Positions 23,468 to 35,765 of a stretch of DNA of 64,000 nt are shown here, piece by piece. The notes beneath the pieces are model-generated. The model did no database searches. It was given only the letters and a program-made list of their open reading frames with translations, and was not told the DNA's origin. Location of the stretch: assembly GCF_036373705.1 (NCBI RefSeq), contig NC_089863.1:6361357-6425356 (forward strand), in the 5' to 3' direction. The stretch comes from Amia ocellicauda (Eukaryota; Chordata; Actinopteri; Amiiformes; Amiidae). Each line of letters starts with the position of its first letter. Position 1 is the first letter of the stretch. Made by a program: the position numbers and the translations under genes.

Positions 23468-24689
23468 AGTGCTCTTTATTCCGATTCGTACTAGTAATTT
23501 AAGTGTTTACTAACAATGATCGCAGATATCTGTTAATAGGACTCACATAAAAACGCATTTTGTTTTGTCGTGGCTAGATGGGCTGGTCTAACTAGAATAT
23601 TTAACAAACAATCCTAAGCAGTGAACGTGGAACGTGGATAATACGGCCACGTTGCGTCACAGAGAAGGATTGTGACGAAATACTGTCGCACATAATCAGT
23701 TTTACGCTGTCTCAGTTTGCCCTCACTTTGAAAGTAAACAAATACATAAATGCCAACGTTTCAACATTAAAATAACCCGTTTAGATTAAAAAACATTCAA
23801 GTTGCGTAAAACACCTTCATTACTGACTCATGAGTTTAGCCAAGGTACCACGCAACTTCGCCCCATATGAAAATATAGGAACCGGGTGAAATATTGGAAC
23901 TAGCTTAAATGAACAGGTTACATTCCAGCTTTTCTTTAATGCTTTTTATAATTTCATTTAAATAACATAATCACGATAACAGCAGTAGAAAAATAGACAT
24001 ATGGCTCACCTTTCTGCAACAGGTATTTGCTTAAAAAAATATATTGGCTTCAGTTTGACTCTTAATGTGTACGTGTCTATTCTTATAATTGTTAATAAAA
24101 ATCCTCACCAGGATAAGTGGTTTTCGAAAATGGATGGATGGATGTTAATAATAATAATCATCAAGTTTACCATCAAGGACTTTACCGGGTGAGAGTTAAA
24201 ACACATCACTCTTTCACATGTAATGAATTGTACAAAGAGATTCTTTATTGCATTTTGTGAAGTCTTTACAGAAAAATACAGATTCCCTGAAAAAATTTCC
24301 TGTAGCAAGACATTCAGTGCAGATCACATTTCCCAGCGAAGTGGTTACCTGTAACAGGACAATTATAGGCAGGTTAGGATAATACTTGGGCTGGTATCAC
24401 AGGCCCAAATCAGAACTGGACCAAGCCTAGTGCTAATCAAGCTCCGTGAAACCCGACAATACTGTTGTAATTTCTCGAAGTATAAAATTTGAAATAGAGA
24501 GGAGAATATACAAAATATAAAAGGAACAACGTTTCCATCTGAGCACTTAAAATCATGAATTAAAGGCCTGCGTTCAAAAAGTGCATTTTGAACATATATG
24601 AACTGTCATGTAAGTGTTGTTGTCAGTTAATAATGGCGTGTGTTTGTGCTTGTATGTGTTTTTTCCTTTGTTTATTAGGGTCATTGTGC
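23468..24689. other. Non-coding stretch between tRNA-Val and FMO 3' end
   Basis: AT-rich. 23654-23745 duplicates 18641-18730. On the minus strand AATAAA signals at about 24671-24676 and 24243-24248 could serve the FMO transcript that ends upstream. Confidence 0.4.
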
Positions 24690-24885
24690 CTTTGTTTAAA
24701 ATGGTCAGTATGTGTGTGTGTGTGTGTGTGTGTGTGCGAGCATTTACCTCAGTTTGAAATGGTTAGTATGTGTGTGTGTGTGTGTGTGCACAATTAGCTC
24801 AGTTTAAAATGGTCAGTATGTGTGTGTGTGTGTGTGTGCACGTGCGCGCGTTTACCTCAGTTTAAAATGGTCAGAATGTTTGTGT
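24690..24885. repeat. Minisatellite, ~60-bp unit with internal (GT)n
   Basis: Four imperfect copies of a TTACCTCAGTTTAAAATGGTCAGTAT-(GT)n-GCRC unit, placed directly downstream of the FMO stop codon, probably in its 3' UTR. Confidence 0.85.
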
Positions 24886-24912
24886 GCAAGAAGAGTGACC
24901 AGGGGAAGCCCT

Positions 24913-27900
24913 TCATGCATTCTGTGCGCGTGGCCGCTGGACTGTCCACTCGCGGTCGTTTAGAACAGTGTAGCGGTAGGTCTTGTAGTTGAGCAGGTCC
25001 TCGGCTCGATGCCCTTTGTTGGCCTCATACAGGTCCTTCCAGTAGGGGGGCAGGGGCTGGAACCTCCCCAGCAGGGCCAGCTCGTCATTGTAGTCCCACT
25101 GGTCGGAGTCCAGCTTCAGAAGGTGCCTCGTGGCAATTCCGCGCCCCAGTCTAGACGCCGTTTCTGCCTCAATCTCCCTCTCCATCTCCTCACGGGATGG
25201 CAGGGGGCAAGAGCCGTCAAGAAGAGACAGGACGAATTGAGTCTGGAACAAGAGATGAGAAGAGTTACCATTGTGGTTCTTGTCCCCCCTACCCACCACG
25301 GAGTTAGTGCATTGAACTCTTGGTGAACAAGTTATTTTGGGCGTGGGCAGAGAGTACTGACCTGGCAGTGGAAGTGGGGGAAGGGGCAGATGGCACGGCA
25401 GACCCCAATGATGAAGAGGGAGGGGAAGGCCGGGGGCACCAGGTACTTGTACAGGGGGGTGACCAGGTGGTCCTGCACCCTGAGCCCCAGCTCCGTCTCC
25501 CCCAGGAAGGGAAAGGTGAACCTGTAGCCGGTGCACAGCATGAACACCTCGGGCCGGGCCTGCTCCCCGCCCTGGTACTGCACTGCCCCATCCTCCAGCA
25601 CCCTCTCCACGGCGGGTGCCTGGGACACCCCTTCGGGCAGGATGCAGCGCAGGGGGGGCTGCCCGTGGCTCAGGGTCACCTGGGAGCTGACCCGGGCCAG
25701 CTCCACAGCGATGTCCAGTCCAGACAGGCCGGCACCCAGAACCACCACCGACATGCCAGCCAGGGGCTCGGCCGAGCGATAATCATGGCTGTGCATCAGC
25801 TTGCCTGAGGAGAGAACAACAGGCACTCAGCGTGGGGGGCTCCTGGGAGCAGAGGGCTCGGTCTCAGCAGTGGATCACAACCCGTTGACATACTATCTGT
25901 ACAGTGCTCTCTTAGAGTGCAACCCATTCTACTCCATCACCATTGTGTTCTTTCTGAACAGCATCATGTCATTCTGTCCGTGTTGGTCTAGGATTCCTTC
26001 TGAACAACAGAAAAATCTAAACTTCTATTAGGATAGATCTCTTTCTGAACAAGTCATTTTAACCCCTTCAGACACAGTGTTGGCCGTTATGATTGGGTTT
26101 ATTTATTTCTCTATTAGCCCTTGTCCAGGGTAAACCACAAAACACATGTCTTAATCAACTCGCCATGGTGCAATGAAGACAAATGTTTGCAGAAGGTATG
26201 GCTTGGTAGTGACGTCTTAGTACAATTCTGCTAATTCAGCTAAAGGACAAGCCGTTCTCAGGCAATCACTGAGTAAAGTGCAGCTGACGGTGTGTTATGT
26301 AACAAGTGCCATCTGACCTAGTGTGTCTAGAGAAGGCACCTGATAGAAATGGAGCACACAACTACATGCACAGTAACCCGAGGGGGCTGTCTGTATCAGG
26401 TGCTTTCCGAACCACATCAATGGAAAAACTTGATCAGTTTGAGGTTCTAAGTATAGGCTTCTTTTAGAAGTGAAGAGACAGACTGGACTCTCCATTAAAT
26501 GTGATGGCCGGCAGTAGCCCTCCCTCGCAAGCAGGTTGGGGACCAGGTTTGCATATACACAATAGCTGGGTGTAGCTTTTGTATACAGACAGGTTTGCCA
26601 ATTAGGCCTGCAGACACACATTTGTTGAGATTCACTGCTGTTTGCTTGCTTGCATCAATAACAAAAGACCCCCCGAAACAAAAAGGTATGCAATCTCCTG
26701 CTATGATAGGAATGAGATCTCAGAAAATGCTATTTCCCTTTCTCTCCTTACACCAATATCACATGATTGGCTATGATAGATAAGACACTCTCAGGTTCTA
26801 CCAAGTACACAAGTGCCCTCCCAACAAATACGCCAAAACTGCATGTATACATCACTCTGTATTTCGGCTATTTCTATAAGAGTTGCTTCATCACTTCATC
26901 AGTGATTGGCGGCTCCTCCCTTGCATGCATTTAATTAAATATGCAGAGTTGAGAATCAACCTGAGTCTCTGTTTATAATAGAAAATAAATCCACTACAGA
27001 AGGGTTCCTTCTCAATGGTGCCTGAACTAAATGTGTTAGGGGGGTAACTGGTAGATACCCAGCTATCTGCCGACCTATCGACATAAGATCCAAATAGATG
27101 GGTTATCCCTTCAATAATGAATGTAGAATCGAATATCTGCCCAACACAGGCAATAATAATTCAGTGTCACTCCAGGCTGGGATGTGTACACTAGAACCTA
27201 GAGGTGTCTTAGAATTCAAGTTGTTTAGGAAACCATGTTCCTCTTCTCCTGAATAGCCACTGGGGGAATCATTTCAGTTTCACTGCATTTTCTGCTGAGG
27301 GCAGCATCATAATGCAAATTGCTTTAGGGGAATGATTTTTATTTTTTACAAAACTGCAGTACCAGAATGGGGGGAAAGGTTACCCTTTGGACTTGACTGG
27401 GGTCCATAAAAGCAGCAAACGTGGGAGTTCAGATAATGCATTCCTCAAATAAACAGGTTTGCCGGCATGCTGGGCTGTGTGTTGTGGTGGGTTTCAGAGA
27501 GGATTGAACCAAGTGGTTAAGAAATAGCACTACAGATGGCGACTTCAGGTCTGGGACTTGAAATACTATCCGTGGCGGTAGAATCTATACATGTATGGGT
27601 CCATACAAATAGCCACGACCACAAACTGGACTACACAGGGAAAGAAATGCATTGGGACAAAAGGGGAACATAACCAGAATTCTTTAAAGTGCTATGTCCT
27701 TTTATTTGGTCTTAAACACCATACCATTTCATAATTTGTGATTCAACAGTCAGTCATAGATTAGGTCTAGCTCTAGGCATCTTCCCCTTCCACTCTCTTA
27801 GACCTCATTCTCCTCCCATTTCTTTCCCTACATAGTATTTCTCCGCAATGCCGAACCAGCTAAGCAAATAATGTTGTGGCAGCACTGCACTAAAGCCGGA

Positions 27901-30900
27901 CTTAGAAACAACGTGATGTCATGGCAGCTCACATTTAGAGACAACTGGGGATGTTGTCAAAATGTTGGATAACAACATTCTAGAATTGCAATTACTAGCC
28001 TACATTCTGGATGAAATGTCAGAACCAACACAAGACCCATCTACAGTTTCACATAACAGAGCCAGAGTCACATGTGTTCACTGGGGATTAATTCATACAA
28101 ATGCTTTCTTCACTTATAAATGCCATTCACCTCAGTGTATCCTCAGGAAACACAATCCAAGTGGCTTGAATGTGTATAATGTGCAACACTAACATTCATA
28201 TATATTGCATTTAATGACCATTAACACCCAGGCGGCTTGTGGCACGAGCTCAAAGCTCAATGTAAATAGAGAGAGAGAGGAGTTCAGGGGGGTTACAGAA
28301 CTCGACAGATAAACTCGTGGCCTTTGTGTCAATGCTAATTGCACAATCTTTTGATTGTTAAATATAAACAATAAGATAAGAGCAACGATATTTATCTTTA
28401 TTTTAATGATTTTATGGTATCACCCATGAAAGCCACTTAATTATTAACTACACATAGTCAGTAGATGAACTAGCTGAAATGTTCAGTTTTGTGCACTCTT
28501 CAAATTCATCACCATTAAAATCTCCATAGGCTTCCCAACAACTCATCTTTAACCAATCAGCAAGCTTAAGCCCCACCCTCACCAGCTCCCGTCAACTCAA
28601 CCAATCCAATAGCGCAAAAAACACCATCTACACTTCTGTCTAAACCAATCAGCAAGTTCAGAATTCACCACGCCTTCTAGCCCGCACCAATCAGCAATCA
28701 AGCTAGAAACCCACCCCGGCCCGTGAGCTCTAGCGAATCAACAACCCCGATAGGCGCCCCGCCCCTCACATATGCAAGCGGAGAAACTCTCAAAAAGTGT
28801 AGAGAACAGCATGAGTTTGTAGGAGTCATGAGGAATTTACCTTTGAAATTCTCCAGACCAGGGATGGGTGGGATGTAAGGATCGTAAAAATGTCTGCAAA
28901 ACAAACAGATGCACTTGAGGACATCAGAATTTCTGGATTCGATTATGCTCGATTGTTGAAATTGAGGGGATATTGTCTGTATGCACTTTTATCCTGGTAC
29001 ATTTCCCATAGGATCTGCCCACTTAAACACAGTTTCATGGTGGCTGTGCCATAGTATGACAGTGGTGTCCTATAGGCTCAACATGCCTTCACAGTTCTTG
29101 CTTATTTTTGTGTTATTTAGTATTGGTGTTATGCTGCGGTTAACATATTAACTTTGCAGTGGGGATTAAAAGTTTTCTATCTGAGACAGTTTATAATTCT
29201 CTGAAGGTGTTTGAAAATGAAATGAAAATGAAAATATAGCATCAAGTCATGGGATTGTAATTTGAAATGGCTAAAGTGGTCAAACTATTTATTCAATCCT
29301 AGCAACAGGCTTTGCTTAAAACAGTTAAAATCATGACACTGTTTTGCTGGCCTGCAGCTCAACGTCCAAGCTAACCAAGCAACACAGAGGCAGCACTGAA
29401 ACATGATTGTTGTGTCCGGGGCACACATCTGTCCAGGGCCTGCTGTCAAAGCACTGCACAGCAATACCCACAGACAAAAATGGTTTGTTAGAGGTGCAGA
29501 CAAATGGCCACAATCAGAGGACAATATGGACGCTGAGTGATAAGGGGTCACACGTTTCTACATTTTTTTTTCAGTCAGAACCGAAACACGGCCCAACTAC
29601 AGCCTCACACAGCGTAGGCAGAATGTATCATGTCAGCTGGGCTGTTGTGACTGACTTACCCGTTGCAGACCATCACGGCGTCAAAGCGCTCGGTCACGCT
29701 CTGCTTCTGGCCAGTCAGGTTGCTGGTCGTCACATCCCAAGCCAAGCCTTGCCAACCTTTGGGTGTGGTGACTGGCTGGACAGAGTCGACTGTGGTGCTG
29801 AACTAAGAGAGGAGGGAAGACAGATCAGAACTGGTGCAGTGCTACCGCCAAATACACACAAAAGGGGTCTCCAGCCCTGGTCCTGGAGAGCTACAATACA
29901 GTTATTCAGGCATGTTTATGAATTGATTTTCGCACACGTTTTATACACACAGAACAAATCTGTCATTTTAATACCTGGTGGGAATGTGTGCTCACAGACT
30001 TGAGCCTAACCCAACCGCAGCAGTGCACAGCAGACTTACAGTATATAAGCCATCAAGGGGGAGAAGTTACCTTGATGTGGTCGGACAGGCGGAAGTGATC
30101 GCAGTACTTCTCCAGGTACTTGCGGACCTCGGTGTGATGGACGAACGAGGGCAGGCTCTTGTCAAAGGGGAAGTCTGGGAAGCCCATGACTTCCTTGGGG
30201 ATGTTTGTCCTGTTAAAGACCAACAAAGCAGCGGACTTCAATAATGCAACACCTGGTCACACCTGATATCTGGACATCTGTTGTTTATTGATGAACTGCA
30301 TTTCTTTCCCTGTGTGTAAACAAGGTCACTGTCTCACTGTCTTGCTGTGCTACGGTACTGTGCTATAGTTCAACCCTGATTCCCAGAGGAACAGAGTCTG
30401 ATAAGAACCAGTTTTCTCCAGCAATTTGGGCTTGATACATCGTACAAACCCCCCTTATATTAAACATTACGTATGCCTTACATTTTCCCCGGTTTAACCA
30501 TACATGGGTTTTCCTAATGAGTTGTCAAGCAGAAACCGAACTTGCACTCTTAACAGGACAGACATGTGGGTCCTGTTATCTTTCTCTCCTGTCTGGTCTG
30601 CATAAAAGTGCCTGTAGCTTGTAACTTCTCTAAGACTGTTCTTGAGATTTCCTCTTGAACCTCTTCCTTGCAGCTGCATGTATTAAAAACCTTTGATTGG
30701 AAACATACATCTCTCTCCGGATTTCTTCGACTCTTCATTTATCCACCTGTCTTTCTATATCTATTGTTTCAGAGAATTGGCATCTGGTTTAGAAATCAGC
30801 TTATCTGTGTGCAGGTGTGTTACATTATTAGTATACCTGTATCCTGCTTTCACTCAGAGTTCTGTACAGGTCAGTGTCTTAGCAGTCAGTGTTATCTGAG

Positions 30901-31292
30901 GTCTGTGCACAAGTGAGTATTTTACCTGCATAAAGTGTTACCAGAAGTCTCTGTACAGGTGAGTGTAGTACCTGTATACAGTGTTACCTGAGGTCTTTGT
31001 ACAAGTGAGTGTAGTACCTGTATACAGTGTTACCTGAGGTCTCTGTACAGGTGAGTGTACCCATCTCTAGGGTTACCTGAGGTCTCTGTACATGCTGCTG
31101 AGTACAGGCCTGCCGTCATCGTAGGTGCCCACGCGATCCTCGTACACCCAGGTGCCGCCCACGCGCTCCGTAAGCTCGAACACGGTGGGGGGGGCAAAGG
31201 TGTCTGCGCGTGCCAGCAAGTGTCGGGCAGCACACAGCCCCGCTGCCCCTGCACCAATCACTGCCACCCTGAGTCTGCCCACACTGGCCATC
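24913..31292 (-). CDS. Flavin-containing monooxygenase, FMO GS-OX-like, complete
   Basis: Six coding exons join in consistent phase: 31292-31077 (ATG at 31291), 30209-30071, 29802-29660, 28893-28841, 25804-25362, 25242-24913 (TGA at 24915-24913). They give 440 aa, a normal length for this family. All junctions are GT-AG. Near the N-terminus VAVIGAGAAGLCAARHLL is the FAD-binding GxGxxG. VVVLGAGLSGLDIAVEL is the NADPH-binding GxGxSG. FKGKLMHSHDY, split across exons 4 and 5, is the FMO signature FxGxxxHxxxY. CTGYRFTFPFL is the C-terminal C/ATGY motif. FMOs use NADPH and O2 to oxygenate N- or S-containing substrates, usually at the ER; no C-terminal membrane anchor is evident, which fits the GS-OX-like subgroup in fish rather than FMO1-5. 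The start was chosen because the ATG lies 1 base after an acceptor, with a 5' non-coding exon at about 35155-35300. Introns hold a splice-donor minisatellite (30860-31095) and a dead Tc1 copy (31873-32961). Confidence 0.93.
25828..28550. other. FMO intron 4, 5' and middle part
   Basis: Intron of the FMO gene (28840-25805). Nothing coding is visible; it is mostly unique-looking AT-rich sequence, with a GA run at 28268-28282. Confidence 0.6.
28551..28770. promoter_or_regulatory. Cluster of CCAAT boxes within FMO intron 4
   Basis: AACCAATCAGCAAG-like motifs occur near 28552, 28645 and 28686, plus CAACCAATCCAATAGC near 28598, interspersed with GC-rich pieces (CCCCGCCCC near 28757). Repeated NF-Y sites next to a GC box would suit an internal promoter, but the pattern could also be a decayed repeat with a 45-50-bp period. 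Confidence 0.3.
30860..31076 (-). repeat. Minisatellite of ~45 bp carrying copies of the FMO splice-donor region
   Basis: Read on the minus strand, the end of FMO coding exon 1 (CTGTACAGAGACCTCAG followed by GTAAC) is repeated about five times downstream in the intron at intervals of 43-46 bases, each with the same or a near-identical donor. The copies decay with distance (GTAAC becomes ATAAC in the last clear one). The exon edge was evidently the seed of the tandem array. Confidence 0.8.
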
Positions 31293-31394
31293 CTGCCCAC
31301 AGAAGAGGGGAGGGGAGGGGAGGAGGAACAGTACTGTCACGCCTGTATTGCACATCACATAATGACAAACACATGGCACTGCCTGGGAAAACTT

Positions 31395-31585
31395 AAAACC
31401 TGTGGTGGAAGAATCCTAGTAGTAGTAGTGGTGGTATTAGTAGTAGTAGATGTGGTAGAAGCAGTATTAGTAGTTGTAGTAAGGGTAGTAGAGTGATGGT
31501 AGAAATAGAAGCGGCAGCAGTAATAGTATTACTAGAAGCAGAGGTAGTAGAAGTGTACTCCTTTTTATACCTTGATACCTTCATC
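31395..31585. repeat. Imperfect (AGT/GGT)n trinucleotide tract
   Basis: Imperfect AGTAGTAGTGGTGG-type repeats; a second smaller tract lies at 31800-31855. Val- or Thr/Ser/Leu-rich open frames here are artefacts. Confidence 0.8.
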
Positions 31586-31872
31586 CTGTTGTTAATAGAG
31601 TTAAGCTTAATATGAATTTAGCCAAAATAACAACATGTTGGCAATAATAAACCCATGTTGTTCAGCTTCCTGGTTTTATTATACTATAAGTAATGATGTT
31701 GGCAGCATTTTCATTAATATAATGGTTACAACGTAATTAATTTATATGTTCGGATTTCCTTGCGCTCTTGGGGTACGTTTAAAGTGAGATGCACCTGTAT
31801 TAGTACTGCTAGTGGTGGTAGTATAAGTAGTAGTATTAGTAATTGAAGTAGTAGGCCTACGTATGGTATGTA

Positions 31873-32961
31873 CAGTGAGGGAAAAAAGTATTTGATCCCC
31901 TGCTGATTTTGTACGTTTGCCCACTGACAAAGAAATGATCAGTCTATAATTTTAATGGTAGGTGTATTTTAACAGTGAGAGACAGAATAACAACAACAAA
32001 ATCCAGAAAAACGCATTTCAAAAAAGTTATAAATTGATTTGCATGTTAATGACGGAAATAAGTATTTGATCCCCTATCAATCAGCAAGATTTCTGGCTCC
32101 CAGGTGTCTTTTATACACGTAACGAGCTGAGATTAGGACCACTCTCTTAAAGGGACAAGATTGTAGACCTACACAAGGCTGGAATGGGCTACAAGACCAT
32201 CGCCAAGCAGCTTGGTGAGAAGGTGACAACAGTTGGTGTGATTATTCGCAAATGGAAGAAACACAAAATAACTGTCAGTCTCCCTCGGTCTGGGGCTCCA
32301 TGCAAGATCTCACCTCGTGGAGTTTCAATGATCATGAGATCGGTGAGGAATCAACCCAGAACTACACGGGAGGATCTTGTTAATGATCTCAAGGCAGCTG
32401 GGACCATAGTCACCAAGAAAACAATTGGTAACACACTACGCCGTGAAGGACTGAAATCCTGCAGCGCCCGCAAGGTCCCCCTGCTCAAGAAAGCACATGT
32501 ACAGGCCCGTCTGAAGTTTGCCAATGAACATCTGAATGATTCAGAGGAGAACTGGGTGAAAGTGTTGTGGTCAGATGAGACCAAAATCGAGCTCTTTGGC
32601 ATCAACTCAACTCAAATCTTGGGTGAGAACCTCCTTCCCTCAGCCAGGGCATTGAAAATGGGTCGTGGATGGGTATTCCAGCATGACAATGACCCAAAAC
32701 ACACAGCCAAGGCAACAAAGGAGTGGCTCAAGAAGAAGCACATTAAGGTCCTGGAGTGGCCTAGCCAGTCTCCAGACCTTAATCCCATAGAAAATTTGTG
32801 GAGGGAACTTTTTTGAGATGCGTTTTTCTGGATTTTTTTGTTGTTATTCTGTCTCTCACTGTTAAAATACACCTACCATTAAAATTATAGACTGATCATT
32901 TATTTGTCAGTGGGCAAACGTACAAAATCAGCAGGGGATCAAATACTTTTTTCCCTCACTG
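31873..32961 (+). mobile_element. Tc1/mariner element with intact TIRs and internally deleted transposase
   Basis: Bounded by TA dinucleotides, with inverted repeats of about 150 bases starting CAGTGAGGGAAAAAAGTATT at both ends. The reading frame 32184-32816 (210 aa) has the HTH N-terminus (YKTIAKQLG), the first catalytic Asp in WSDETK, the second in [10 protein letters not shown] and the Glu in [14 protein letters not shown]. About 50 residues between the first and second catalytic residues are missing, joining after INSTQ to the [13 protein letters not shown] region. The C-terminus runs straight into the right TIR. The protein is therefore unlikely to work, but the ends could be mobilised in trans. 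It lies in FMO intron 1. Confidence 0.93.
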
Positions 32962-33320
32962 TATATAAAAAAGCCAAGAGCAAATCAAAATGTAAATCAG
33001 AAATGTAACACTATAGCAGTTTAATTTATTGTCTGCAATTTATATAATTGACTAGCTCACAGCTAAATTTGCGTGTTTCTAAAGAGACGTCAACTGATTG
33101 GCAGAAACCGTAACACAAGCCCGAGGGGGTCCTGACAACTGCCAAGTCTTGAGCAATTGCACATGAACTACAGCCTGAGAAGGAATGCAAGAAATGTTTT
33201 GGACCCTATGGAGCCTGTGGTGCAGTGGAGGTTGCTGTTCAACAGAATACAAAAGGAAATGCTTTTAATAAATGAACACATAAATACACAAAACTATATT
33301 CTCAATAAGAATAAACTATG

Positions 33321-33554
33321 CTCTTAGAACGAATGTGTTAAATTTAACACATTCCAAGTTTGTTCAATGCAACTTTGTGTTAAAATTGACCAAATTACAA
33401 TACAATAATGTGTATTTTTAATTCATTCTGCATGGGAAAAACACATTAATGTGTTACGCATTATTGTGTTGTACTTTGGTACATTTTAACACAAAGTTGT
33501 GTTGTCCTGGAACAAACTCAGAATGTGCTAAATTTAACACATTAGTTCTAAGAG
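33321..33554. mobile_element. Palindromic MITE-like element (234 bp)
   Basis: CTCTTAGAACGAATGTG at the left end and CACATTAGTTCTAAGAG-like at the right are inverted, and the complementarity continues inward through TGTTAAATTTAACACATTC and the AACTTTGTGTTAAAATTGACC region. No coding potential. The TSD is not clear. Confidence 0.7.
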
Positions 33555-33599
33555 TGTAGGATCTTTGTTATGTTTATCAGACCACTGTTCTTTTATTGT

Positions 33600-34628
33600 C
33601 AGAAGCCACTTTATACTACTTATAAATCGAGGCTACAGGTATGTCGGGCACAATTTGCAGGCAGGTCAAAGTTTTGATTTATTCTAGGTCTAAGTATAAA
33701 GGTAATATGGTAAATATTTGGTGTTTTATGATAGAAAGATCGAAGGGGGGGGTCTCTACGTTATCCTGTATTGATATGTATAGACGCTGTATTACTTTAT
33801 TTCAATGACGTGTGAGGAAGACCTTCCTTTGAGGCAACACAAGGCGATTAGATAAGGGATTCCCAGAACACTACTGTGCGATTAATTAGTGCAACAACGC
33901 AAATTAAGACGGGTGGACACTTAGTGAAGTCAAGAACAATGACACAGCTTTCATTTGTCAATTTTAGTGTGGTGCCATAAATTCAAAAAGGCAGACCTGG
34001 TTTGACAGGGTTACATGTTATTGCTTTACAATTTAAAAGGCAACTTTGAAACCCCGACCTGCCTCAAAGGGTCCGCTTGACCTCGGACCCTTGGGTCCCT
34101 TGACCTTTGCATGTGTGTTAAAAATATATATTGATTACAATCACACGTTCTAAGGATATATCCCTCAAGTCGTTCAGAGTAAGATGTTAAATGAATGAGT
34201 CGATGTTAAATTCATGTTTAAGATGATAAATGAATGTTTAAAGGGACTTTCAAAGAAGCCGGCTCGCTTCGCCTCTGGCTCACAGCCAACGCTCAATTGC
34301 TCGTTTCCAAGGATTTTCCATCTGATTGGCAGAAACTGTAACACGAGTTCGCGGAGAACAACGAACAGCCCCGAATGAACTCGGAGGAGCTTTATGACGT
34401 CGTGTCCAATCGCACCCTGCACCTTTTCAACAGGCAGAATGCAACGGTGCAGTTTTGGATCCTAAGGAGCCCAGGGTGCAGCGATAACGGTTATATAATC
34501 AACACGTTGTATTACACGGGCATTGGCCAGTTAGCCAATAGGCTTGACATTGACTGCAAAAGGAAATGCTATCAATACAAACAAATTAATTAAAACTAAA
34601 AAAATTGTCATGAGCAATCAAATACCCA
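33600..34628. other. FMO intron 1, no gene recognised
   Basis: No coding signal. 34280-34600 has open frames without domain content. Confidence 0.45.
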
Positions 34629-34714
34629 GCTAACACACAACATCGCCACAAAGTTGTAGCAACGTACATTACGTGTTATTACGTTGCTACAAAGTGGCAA
34701 AGTTATGTGTTAGC
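34629..34714. mobile_element. 86-bp hairpin MITE-like element
   Basis: GCTAACACACAAC at the left pairs with GTTATGTGTTAGC at the right, and AAGTTGTAGCAACGT pairs with ACGTTGCTACAAAG. Together they form one long imperfect hairpin with a short ACATTACGTGTTATT loop. Confidence 0.65.
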
Positions 34715-35004
34715 AAGGTAAAAGCTAATATTATTATCAGACCGCCGTTACTTTGTTGATTTTCATATAGTTATATTCTCTGCTGAACACAACCTACTTA
34801 TTATTGTTATTATTTTAGTAGTAGTTATTCAATTAACAATTACGCTTCCGCCTTTCAGTTAACATCAGTAAAATGAAGTACACATATTAATGGTCAATTA
34901 AAGGCAGCGAAAGTTAGGCTCGAAGAATTGCACAAGACGGAGAGCAATTTAAAGTTGTATCTTTTTACAATCCCAAGTATTGCAGCTAACAAACCATAAT
35001 ACTA

Positions 35005-35051
35005 TGCATACATGCATGCATGCATGCATGCATACATACATACATACATAG
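35005..35051. repeat. (CATG)n/(CATA)n microsatellite
   Basis: ATGCATGCATGC passes into CATACATACATA just downstream (in transcript sense) of the FMO 5' exon. Confidence 0.9.
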
Positions 35052-35089
35052 ACACAGATCTATTTTCGTACTTGGACGGCGACGTCTTA

Positions 35090-35360
35090 ACAGCCCTTGC
35101 GAATGAAGCAGTAGATTCGGGGTCTGTAAGGACAGCTCGTCGAGGGAGGCTTACCTGAGCTGCGGTTTTAGCTGGAAGTCTGTTGCTGAAGACGGCGGCT
35201 GCGGACGTCTTCCCTTCAGGGGCGAAAGAAAGGGCTCGACTCGCCGGTGAAAGGGAGAAAGCCTGTCAACGACGCCCCGCCCCCATGTACGGGAGAACCG
35301 GCGAATGGCTGCTTTCCACGTCCGTCAAGCGCCAAGCCCCGCCCCTGCTCCCTGTCCTTC
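35090..35360 (-). promoter_or_regulatory. FMO promoter CpG region with 5' non-coding exon
   Basis: CpG-dense block with two GC boxes on the minus strand (GGGGCGGGGC complement at 35273-35283 and 35336-35345). A non-coding exon on the minus strand ends at 35155 with a strong donor (CTCAG followed by GTAAGCC) and can splice to the acceptor at 31294-31293, one base before the FMO ATG. The transcription start is inferred to lie near 35270-35330. No TATA box is evident. Confidence 0.6.
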
Positions 35361-35720
35361 CCCTTTTCTTGTGAATAGCGTCTCAGGGGGGCAAATATAT
35401 CTTTACGTACTAGCCATAATACACAGTGGCAGTTCTAGACCAGTTCAGCTGGGGGGACTGGCTGGAACCAGTTATAATTTTAGGGGGGGCATCAATTTCT
35501 CCGCAGTGCTGGAGTAGGGGGCTGTTTTGTCTGCGATGCTGGGGGTGGGGGTGCTGAAGGTGTTTTGTCCCTGGTGCTGGCGGGGGGTGGGGAAGCTGAC
35601 GGTGTTTTCTCCGCAGTGATAGTTAGGGGGGCCACAGGGGGGGCAAGCTTGTTGTCACGGGGTTACTGCCACCCCCCCCCCCCCCCCTCAGAACCGCCCC
35701 ATATAATACATTATTTGTAC

Positions 35721-35765
<45 letters not shown>

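Noticed and set aside
24690-24885. Repeat array considered as a CRISPR-like structure
   Set aside because: Units contain variable GT microsatellites, not unique spacers, and the window is vertebrate; it is a minisatellite.
25320-25808. Plus-strand open frame of 162 codons
   Set aside because: It is antisense to FMO exon 5, where GC-rich codons remove stops; no splice or domain evidence on plus.
29407-30003. Plus-strand open frame of 198 codons
   Set aside because: Antisense to FMO exon 3 and flanking introns; no domain and no conservation pattern visible.
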